11,639 nt of DNA from Bordetella parapertussis (GTDB lineage Bacteria; Pseudomonadota; Gammaproteobacteria; Burkholderiales; Burkholderiaceae_C), in contig CAMDJS010000061.1 in the NCBI GenBank assembly GCA_945900685.1, positions 1 through 11,639 on the forward strand, written 5' to 3'. Positions 5,958 to 11,639 of the stretch are shown here, one piece after another. Below the pieces are notes generated by a model that searched no databases, was not told the origin of the DNA, and saw nothing but the letters and a program-made list of their open reading frames with translations. A program made the translations under genes and the position numbers. Within the stretch, counting starts at the first letter, position 1. Each line of letters begins with the position of its first letter.

Positions 5958-6213
5958 GGTCAACGACCCAGACAATCCCGCATGGACTGAGGACATGCTG
6001 GGTGCGCCGGTGATTAAACGGGGTCGTGGTCCGCAGGCCACCCCGACAAAAATCCTCACCTCTGTTCGTTTGGGCGCGGACAGTTTGGAGAACGCGATCG
6101 AGCCTTGTGACAAGGTGGCATACAAACTTGACGATTTGGTGGCGGGGATGACAGAAAAAAATCGCCATGATGAAGTGTCATTTGGTAAGCCTGTGGGTAA
6201 AGAGGCGCTTTAA
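5911..6213 (+). CDS. Chimeric antitoxin: BrnA N-terminus fused to MazE C-terminus
   Basis: This 100-residue ORF joins two antitoxin families in frame. Residues 1-55 are BrnA-like: a basic start (TTAKLPKKTSAK), then NDPDNPAWTEDMLGAPV, KRGRGPQATPTK and SVRLGAD, the BrnA segment leading into its ribbon-helix-helix; the rest of that DNA-binding fold (GW-S-RIN-AL) is missing. From about residue 58 the protein switches to the C-terminal tail of MazE-type antitoxins: IEP, AYKLDDLVAGMTEKNRHDEV and FGKPVGKEAL, the toxin-wrapping segment. The junction is near 6070-6100. The stop overlaps a following ATG (TAATG), the usual mazE-mazF join, and the mazF start is still recognisable. The start overlaps the BrnT remnant. 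It could be an expressed hybrid or simply a deletion scar that happened to stay open. Confidence 0.8.
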   Translation: MKLATTAKLPKKTSAKVNDPDNPAWTEDMLGAPVIKRGRGPQATPTKILTSVRLGADSLENAIEPCDKVAYKLDDLVAGMTEKNRHDEVSFGKPVGKEAL

Positions 6214-6371
6214 TGGCAAATCGTCGCACTTATTTGTCCGAGGCCGCTGACATGTTTGGTTGCAATTTGACCCACAAGCCTTTGCTTGAGTCACTCCATG
6301 ATCCGGCCATTGCCGAATTTGAGGCAGCCTGGGAGCTTGAGAGTGAGCGACGCTTGGCTGGACTCAAGTGA
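6213..6371 (+). pseudogene. mazF: MazF N-terminal stub fused to CHP02574 antitoxin fragment
   Basis: The ATG overlaps the preceding stop. The ORF encodes 52 residues. It opens MANRRTYLSEAAD, the start of MazF mRNA interferases. At 6252 one base appears missing: reading onward from 6254 in the shifted frame gives VWLQFDPQA, exactly the continuation expected for MazF (D-I-V-W-L-x-F-D-P-Q-A-G). MazF sequence stops at about 6280. From about 6283 the actual frame continues LLESLHDPAIAEFEAAWELE then SERRLA, the central part of a CHP02574-type addiction-module antitoxin that is also present at 6656-6732. The last codons (AGLK, stop) precede hicB and may be the tail of a deleted HicA toxin. No toxin activity is expected. 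Confidence 0.8.
6283..6359 (+). repeat. 77-bp direct repeat, copy 1 (antitoxin segment)
   Basis: The segment matches 6656-6732 base for base without gaps; counting from 6284, I find 7 mismatches in 76 positions. It encodes LLESLHDPAIAEFEAAWELE plus SERRLA. Homology stops abruptly at both ends, into MazF sequence on the left and into the sequence before hicB on the right. Confidence 0.9.
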
Positions 6372-6377
6372 GGTGCT

Positions 6378-6590
6378 ATGCGCTACGCAATCGTTATTGA
6401 AAAAGCAGAAGGAAATTACTCGGCGTATGCGCCTGATTTGCCCGGGTGCGTAGCTACCGGGGCAACCATTGCTGAAGTCGAGTTCGAAATGCGCGAGGCC
6501 ATCGTCTTTCACCTTGAAGGCTTGCGCGCCGACGGCTTGCCAGTGCCTGTAGGTGCAAGCCATGTTGAGTACGTTGAAGTCACCGCATAA
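6378..6590 (+). CDS. hicB: HicB-family antitoxin, without hicA
   Basis: HicB antitoxins bind and block HicA, a small dsRBD-like RNase. The 70-residue protein is a typical short HicB: MRYAIVIEKAEGNYSAYAPD, LPGCVATGATIAEVEFEMRE and AIVFHLEGLRADGLPVPVGA, ending EYVEVTA. It has the partially degraded RNase-H-like fold, with YSAY-PDLPGCV and the amphipathic helix, and no added DNA-binding domain, as in many of this class. GTGAGGTG sits three bases upstream of the ATG. A HicA gene should lie just before it, but only four codons (AGLK, stop; 6357-6371) could be a remnant. It looks intact but orphaned. It might cross-neutralise a toxin encoded elsewhere. Confidence 0.88.
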   Translation: MRYAIVIEKAEGNYSAYAPDLPGCVATGATIAEVEFEMREAIVFHLEGLRADGLPVPVGASHVEYVEVTA

Positions 6591-6807
6591 CAGGCCATTC
6601 CATCGGACGGCTGCGTCGCTCTTACCGGAAGATCGCTCACGCCTAGTAGATATTCTGCTTGAGTCACTCCATGAGCCGGCCATCGCTGAAGTTGAGGCAG
6701 CCTGGGGGCTTGAGATTGAGCGCCGCTTGGCTCAATATGATCGCGGAGAAACTTACAGCATTGATGGCGACGAAGTTTTCGCCAAGGCGCGAAGTATCGC
6801 CCGGTGA
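6562..6807 (+). CDS. CHP02574-type addiction-module antitoxin with replaced N-terminus
   Basis: From about residue 19 the 81-residue ORF is a clear addiction-module antitoxin of the family paired with RelE/ParE toxins: LLPEDRSRLVDILLESLHEP, AIAEVEAAWGLEIERRLAQY and DRGETYSIDGDEVFAKARS. The family's first 15-20 residues are not recognisable. Instead the frame reads MLSTLKSPHNRPFHRTAA, which lies on the hicB 3' end in a different frame. AGGTG (6551-6555) with a six-base spacer could serve ATG 6562, so the ORF may be translated, coupled to hicB. The native start was probably lost when this gene was joined to hicB. After the stop, GTGATCAAGCCGCG then TAA could be the first five codons of a deleted toxin. 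Confidence 0.75.
   Translation: MLSTLKSPHNRPFHRTAASLLPEDRSRLVDILLESLHEPAIAEVEAAWGLEIERRLAQYDRGETYSIDGDEVFAKARSIAR
6656..6732 (+). repeat. 77-bp direct repeat, copy 2 (antitoxin segment)
   Basis: This partner of 6283-6359 lies inside the longer antitoxin ORF, where its flanks continue the family homology on both sides. It is therefore the less disturbed copy. The two copies come from related but diverged modules or from an old duplication. Confidence 0.9.
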
Positions 6808-6891
6808 TCAAGCCGCGTTAAAAATAAAGTTAGAAACAAAACCACCCGGCGGGCTAGAATAATTTCATTGAATTTGAACAGGACTGCGATC

Positions 6892-7119
6892 ATGAAAGCG
6901 CAACTCTTACAGCAAGCAAGCGTGCTTGATATTGACGAGCAGATCGAATTGGCCGAGGCTATATGGACCGGCATCGTCAGTCGTGGTTTAGTACCGTCGT
7001 TGACGCAAGCACAGAAATTAGAGTTAGACCGCCGCCTCGCAGACCATCTGGCAAATCCGGACGATGTAATTGCATGGGATGACGTTAAAGCAGCAGCTCT
7101 TGCCAAAATCAGTCAATGA
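6892..7119 (+). CDS. CHP02574-type addiction-module antitoxin
   Basis: This is the antitoxin of an intact type II pair with the following ParE/RelE-like toxin. The 75 residues comprise an N-terminal helical part (MKAQLLQQASVLDIDEQIEL, AEAIWTGI) that matches the family's L-x-x-x-E-R-x-x-L-A-E-x-I pattern. A middle segment with LTQAQKLELDRRLADHLANP follows, then a C-terminal WDDVKAAALAKI, the toxin-binding end. An upstream TTG (6868) is in frame, but ATG 6892 gives the normal family N-terminus. Its ribosome site (AGGACT) is modest. The stop overlaps the toxin start in ATGA. TAGAAT at 6855-6860 could be a -10 box for this module, with no convincing -35. Confidence 0.87.
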   Translation: MKAQLLQQASVLDIDEQIELAEAIWTGIVSRGLVPSLTQAQKLELDRRLADHLANPDDVIAWDDVKAAALAKISQ

Positions 7120-7415
7120 CCCTGCCCATTGCCTTTCATCGGGCCGCTAGTGCAGAATTCATCGAAGCAACTGCTTGGTATGACAGCAAACGATTGGGTC
7201 TTGGTCTTGAGTTCATTGCCGAAATTGACCGGTGCATATCGCTGGCCTCTATAAATCCTCTCCAGTTTGCTATTGTTAAAGAGGACATTCGACGAGTTGT
7301 CGCCAATCGTTTTCCATACAGCGTTTACTTTCGCGCAGACAAATCTCGTATCGTGGTCTTGGCTGTATTTCATGGCAGCAGGAACCCCTCCATTTGGCAG
7401 TCCAGAAGAGCCTAG
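7116..7415 (+). CDS. ParE/RelE-family toxin
   Basis: ParE/RelE-fold toxins inhibit gyrase (ParE) or cleave mRNA on the ribosome (RelE). The 99-residue protein has the full pattern: HRAASAEFIEATAWYDSKR at 8-26, LEFIAEIDRCI at 31-41, then IRRVVANRFPYSVYFR (58-73) and IVVLAVFHGSRNPSIWQSR (79-97). The F-P-Y-x-V-Y and A-V-x-H-x-x-R-x-P-x-x-W motifs are those of the ParE-like branch partnered with CHP02574 antitoxins. Its ATG overlaps the antitoxin stop. Length is normal and nothing is missing, so it is probably active. It closes the TA islet, with its stop 30 bases from the convergent tgt stop. Confidence 0.9.
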   Translation: MTLPIAFHRAASAEFIEATAWYDSKRLGLGLEFIAEIDRCISLASINPLQFAIVKEDIRRVVANRFPYSVYFRADKSRIVVLAVFHGSRNPSIWQSRRA

Positions 7416-7445
7416 TCATACCAAATTCACCGCTCCCAGTCGCTA

Positions 7446-8666
<1,221 letters not shown>

Positions 8667-8885
8667 ATGTTGAAAACATCATTTGTATCCGCTGAGGGGG
8701 TGATTACTTTGCCAGAGGCCATGATGAGTCAAGTGGGCATTGAGCAGGGATCAAAGATTGAATTGGAAGTCCGTGACGGATCAATTGTGATTAGAAAACA
8801 ATTGCCAATCAGTGCTTACATGGGCATTCTCAAAGGCTATGACCTTGGCGATATTGAGCCTCCTAAAGAGCCGGATAAAGACTAG
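8667..8885 (+). CDS. Orphan AbrB/MazE/SpoVT-domain antitoxin
   Basis: The 72-residue protein has the swapped-hairpin AbrB fold: MLKTSFVSAEGVITLPEAMM, then SQVGIEQGSKIELEVRDGS and IVIRKQL. The V-x-L-P-x-x-M/I, G-I-x-x-G-x-x-I-x-L and strand-loop-strand steps are standard. It is followed by a short acidic tail (GILKGYDLGDIEPPKEPDKD) of the type that wraps a toxin. GAGGTGAT is just upstream of the ATG. No PIN or MazF-type toxin follows: the stop is only 15 bases from the convergent queA stop. The gene therefore lies alone and antisense within the queA-tgt transcription unit. It could be a residual antitoxin or a small DNA-binding regulator. Confidence 0.85.
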   Translation: MLKTSFVSAEGVITLPEAMMSQVGIEQGSKIELEVRDGSIVIRKQLPISAYMGILKGYDLGDIEPPKEPDKD

Positions 8886-8900
8886 CCCTGAAACTCTTTC

Positions 8901-10004
8901 TCATTTGGCACGGCTTAACAGCATGGCATCCCCATAACTAAAGAAACGGTATTGCTGATCTATCGCGTGTTGATACACACGGTGCATGTGCTCAAACCCG
9001 CTGAACGCCGCCACCAGCATCAACAAAGTGGATTTAGGCAAATGAAAATTGGTGATCAACACATCCACCACTTTGAATTCAAATCCCGGCGTGATGAAGA
9101 TGCGCGTGTCCCCCTCTGAAAGCCCGGTTTGCGCCCAGGACTCCAGCGTGCGCACACTGGTCGTGCCGACCGCCACCACGTGCCCGCCGCGAGTGCGGCA
9201 ATCTGCAATGGCTTGCAAGGTGGCCGCAGGTATGCGGTACCACTCGCTGTGCATTCGGTGCTCGCTGATGTCTTCGGTTTTCACCGGTGAGAAAGTGCCC
9301 GCACCCACGTGCAGCGTGACGCTGGCGGTGTGCACACCACGATTCGCCAGCGAATGCAACACGTCTTCATCGAAATGCAGCGCGGCGGTAGGAGCCGCCG
9401 CAGCGCCCGGGTGTTTGGCGAACACGGTTTGGTAGCGCTGTCTGTCTTCTTGCTGGTGTTCGTCGACCGCAGATTTTTGATGGCGCTCTATGTAAGGGGG
9501 CAGCGGCATGTGGCCGTGTTGTTGCATCAAAGCATGCGGCTCACCGCTGAACGACAGTAAAAACAAAGCGCCGTTCTCATCCGGCCAACGCCCGAGCAGC
9601 GTGGCCTCAAATGAGTGACTGCGTCCGCTGCGGTCCCACATCATCAGCCGCGCACCGGGCGCGGGTTTTTTGCTGACCTTCATGTGAGCAACCACGCGGT
9701 TTGGCGCTGCGCCCGCCACATCGGGCAGCACCCGCTCGATCAGCAATTCCAGTTGCCCGCCGCTGGCTTTTTCGCCGAACAAACGCGCGTTCACCACCTG
9801 CGTGTCGTTGAACACCAGCAGATCACCGGCTTGCAGCAAATCTGGCAAATCTCGAAAGATGCGGTCCACCGGTTGCAAAGGGTCTCGTGCGTCAAGCAAC
9901 TTTGAACCGCTGCGCTGAGTAGCAGGGTGCTGGGCAATCAGTTCGGGGGGAAGTTGGAAATCGAAATCGCTGAGTGTGAACTGGCGAACAGAAGAAGAGG
10001 GCAT
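8901..10004 (-). CDS. queA: S-adenosylmethionine:tRNA ribosyltransferase-isomerase
   Basis: QueA transfers and isomerises the ribosyl part of SAM onto preQ1-tRNA to give epoxyqueuosine, the step after Tgt. From ATG 10004 the protein has 367 residues. It begins MPSSSVRQFTLSDFDFQLPP and continues with ELIAQHPA, LLVFNDTQVVNARLFGEK (62-79), PLPPYIER, LHVGAGTFSPVKTEDISEHR, VAVGTTSVRTLES and ITNFHLPKSTLLMLV, all standard QueA blocks. A TTG at 10034 would add ten residues; ATG 10004 matches the usual N-terminus better, although neither has a strong ribosome site. The length is slightly above that of E. coli QueA. It is transcribed toward tgt, divergent from the reductase gene at 10111. Confidence 0.96.
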   Translation of the reverse strand: MPSSSVRQFTLSDFDFQLPPELIAQHPATQRSGSKLLDARDPLQPVDRIFRDLPDLLQAGDLLVFNDTQVVNARLFGEKASGGQLELLIERVLPDVAGAAPNRVVAHMKVSKKPAPGARLMMWDRSGRSHSFEATLLGRWPDENGALFLLSFSGEPHALMQQHGHMPLPPYIERHQKSAVDEHQQEDRQRYQTVFAKHPGAAAAPTAALHFDEDVLHSLANRGVHTASVTLHVGAGTFSPVKTEDISEHRMHSEWYRIPAATLQAIADCRTRGGHVVAVGTTSVRTLESWAQTGLSEGDTRIFITPGFEFKVVDVLITNFHLPKSTLLMLVAAFSGFEHMHRVYQHAIDQQYRFFSYGDAMLLSRAK

Positions 10005-10094
10005 GTGCTTGAGGGCCGGACGGGCCCGTTCCAAGTGAAATTGAAAGCGCAGATTGTGGCAGTAAACATGCTGGCGAGATCAAGTGAATCAAGC

Positions 10095-10102
10095 GGAGGT
10101 GA
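10095..10102 (+). promoter_or_regulatory. Strong ribosome-binding site that sets the reductase start
   Basis: GGAGGTGA is a near-complete Shine-Dalgarno sequence with an eight-base spacer to ATG 10111. It favours that start over the GTG at 10084 and the ATGs at 10129 and 10138. Confidence 0.7.
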
Positions 10103-10110
10103 AAGCATGC

Positions 10111-11058
10111 ATGAACCTGCATGTCAGAATGAACGCAATGATCTTCAACGCACAAGACACCGCCGCTGCTTTGCCCTACCAGCCCTTGGCTGATTGCATC
10201 AAAGAGTTACTGCAAGACGCCTCAGTGAAGGTGCCGCCGCGCCTGGTACAGCCCTTGTTCAGCGGTGGCAGTTTGTTTGTCATGCCGGCTTCTGACAAGC
10301 AAGTCGCCATCACCAAGCAGATCACCTTTGTCGCTGACAACGCTTCCCGTCAACTGCCGGCGATTCAAGGCGATGTGCTGGTGTTCGACGCAGTCAACGG
10401 CAAGCGCTTGTGCATGCTCGATGGGCCCACCGTGACGGCGCGGCGCACGGCAGCGGTGTCATTGCTGGCTGCGCAACTGCTGGCACCCAAACCGGACGGC
10501 AAGTTGCTGATCGTCGGCGCGGGGGTTCAAGGCCGCTCACACTTGGAAGCATTTGCCCAAGGACTGGGCGTGAAAGAAGTGATGGTCGCTTCGCGCAGCC
10601 AAGCCAGCGCGCAAGCATTGGTGCAACATGCGATCAACATAGGCATAGAAGCGCAAGTGGTGGACAACGCCGACGAAGCAATGGCCGAATGCAGTCTGGT
10701 GGTCACCGCCACCAGCGCCCAACAAATCGCCATGCAGGCTCGGCCCAGAGACGATGCCTTTGTGTGCGCCGTGGGCGCGTTCAGTCCGCGCATGGTCGAG
10801 TGGGCACCCGAGGTGTGTGTGCACATGGCGCAGCACGGGCGCATCGTCGTCGATACGCGCGACGCTGACCATGAAGCCGGTGATTTATTGCAAGCCGGTT
10901 TGGATGTGTCGCAATTCGCCAGTTTGCAAGACGTGGTTCAACAACCGCACGAATTCACGAACACACCAGGCCCGGTGTTTTTCAAAAGCTGTGGTTGGGC
11001 GGGTTGGGATTTGGCCGCCGCGCGTTGTGCGCTGCAAGCTTTGAAAAACACGGCATAG
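10111..11058 (+). CDS. Ornithine cyclodeaminase / delta-1-pyrroline-2-carboxylate reductase family
   Basis: Members either deaminate ornithine to proline or, more often in Burkholderiales, reduce delta-1-pyrroline-2-carboxylate to proline with NAD(P)H in hydroxyproline or lysine breakdown. The 315-residue protein has the family outline. PPRLVQPLFSGGSLFVMPAS (42-61) has Arg44, ITKQITF has the conserved Lys69, LDGPTVTARRTAAVSLLAA has Arg112, and the Rossmann motif GAGVQGRSHLEAF begins at 136. Next comes the VASRS cofactor-selecting strand end, then VVTATSA and VGAFSPRMVEW. The start at 10111 is set by GGAGGTGA. The absence of a lysine-cyclising neighbour leaves the substrate open; reductase activity is more likely. 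recG begins 29 bases downstream and may be co-transcribed. Confidence 0.87.
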   Translation: MNLHVRMNAMIFNAQDTAAALPYQPLADCIKELLQDASVKVPPRLVQPLFSGGSLFVMPASDKQVAITKQITFVADNASRQLPAIQGDVLVFDAVNGKRLCMLDGPTVTARRTAAVSLLAAQLLAPKPDGKLLIVGAGVQGRSHLEAFAQGLGVKEVMVASRSQASAQALVQHAINIGIEAQVVDNADEAMAECSLVVTATSAQQIAMQARPRDDAFVCAVGAFSPRMVEWAPEVCVHMAQHGRIVVDTRDADHEAGDLLQAGLDVSQFASLQDVVQQPHEFTNTPGPVFFKSCGWAGWDLAAARCALQALKNTA

Positions 11059-11087
11059 CCACTTCAGCAGGCACAATCCGTTCACCC

Positions 11088-11639
11088 ATGTCTGCCGAAA
11101 CATCTTCAAGCTCCGTCACCGAGCGCAAACCATTGTCTGTGCCGCAAAAAGCCTTGCGCAAAATGGGCTTGCTGCGCCCGGTGGACATGGCTTTGCATTT
11201 GCCCATGCGTTATGAAGATGAAACCAAGTTGGGCACACTCGGCTCTGCACGCGATGGTGACAACTTGCAATTCGAAGCCGTGGTGCAAAGCTGTCAGGTG
11301 GTGTTCAAACCGCGTCGCCAGTTGCAAGCAGTGGTGACGGACGGCACAGACATTTGTACGCTGCGTTTTTTCAATTTCTATCCCAACATGCAAAAGGCCT
11401 TGGAGGTCGGGCGCAAAGTGCGGTTGCGTGGCGAATTGCGCGGCGGCGGTTTCATGGGTTACAGCATGATGCACCCGACAGTGCAGCCCGCCGGTGCGCC
11501 GTTGGCCGCTGCGTTGACACCGGTCTATCCCAGCACCGCTGAATTGCCGCAAGCCTATTTGCGCAAAGCCGTGTTGGGCGGTTTGGCCCGCGCTTTGCAA
11601 AGCGACGCATTCACCGAGACGATTCCGCAAAACCATTTA
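11088..11639 (+). CDS. recG: ATP-dependent DNA helicase RecG (5' part, cut by the window end)
   Basis: RecG remodels stalled replication forks and Holliday junctions. The first 184 codons are present, open to the last base. After a short serine-rich start, LSVPQKALRKMGLLRPVDMA (16-35) leads to LHLPMRYEDETKLG, the RecG signature before the wedge domain. An OB-fold wedge with VVQSCQVVFKPRRQL, TLRFFNFYPNMQKAL and VRLRGELRGG follows, then the typical LTPVYPSTAELPQAYLRK connecting to the helicase core. The helicase motifs lie beyond the window. ATG 11088 is the first good start after the reductase stop, with a poor ribosome site. Confidence 0.95.
   Translation, partial: MSAETSSSSVTERKPLSVPQKALRKMGLLRPVDMALHLPMRYEDETKLGTLGSARDGDNLQFEAVVQSCQVVFKPRRQLQAVVTDGTDICTLRFFNFYPNMQKALEVGRKVRLRGELRGGGFMGYSMMHPTVQPAGAPLAAALTPVYPSTAELPQAYLRKAVLGGLARALQSDAFTETIPQNHL

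Noticed and set aside
4973..6891. Integron cassette array
   Set aside because: The small co-directional genes suggested cassettes, but only one GTTRRRY-like core (near 5815) is seen, with no matching RYYYAAC partner, and there is no integrase in the window.
3705..7445. Flanking direct repeats or attachment sites bounding the TA islet
   Set aside because: I compared 3705-4017 with 7416-7445 and saw no shared sequence longer than chance; no integrase or transposase is present.

Overview
The window looks like a chromosomal segment of a betaproteobacterium, most likely order Burkholderiales and close to the Comamonadaceae. Three things point there: a PhaM-type PHA granule protein with an alanine/lysine/proline tail, a Tgt enzyme with an extended zinc loop like those I recall from that family, and the queA/tgt/recG neighbourhood. 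This is inference from protein features; no database search was possible.

Layout. (1) 6-3704, all + strand: a tonB-exbB-exbD energy-transduction operon, followed closely by phaM and a FIST-domain sensory protein gene that overlaps phaM by one base. (2) 3705-7415: an accessory islet of small genes, nearly all + strand and mostly toxin-antitoxin (TA) modules. Two modules look intact: vapBC (4018-4658) and a CHP02574-type antitoxin with a ParE-like toxin (6892-7415). The rest is debris: a HigA-like antitoxin with two nonsense codons, a BrnT C-terminal stub, an ORF that starts as BrnA and ends as MazE, an ORF that starts as MazF (with a one-base frameshift) and continues as a CHP02574 antitoxin, an orphan HicB, and a CHP02574 antitoxin with a replaced N-terminus and no toxin. 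Two unrelated small genes (a KTSC-like protein and a 58-residue protein) face each other inside the islet. (3) 7446-10004, - strand: queA and tgt for queuosine tRNA modification, separated by an oppositely oriented orphan AbrB/MazE-type antitoxin gene. (4) 10111-11639, + strand: an ornithine cyclodeaminase/delta-1-pyrroline-2-carboxylate reductase family enzyme and the 5' part of recG.

The ends of the window are ordinary core genome. The novelty lies in the TA islet. Between 5835 and 6821, antitoxin genes or antitoxin ends survive while toxin bodies are deleted, and pieces of different TA families are joined into new open reading frames. The pattern fits successive deletions in an array of co-directional TA modules that spared at least part of each antitoxin. 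Whether the chimeric antitoxin ORFs are expressed or functional cannot be told from sequence alone.
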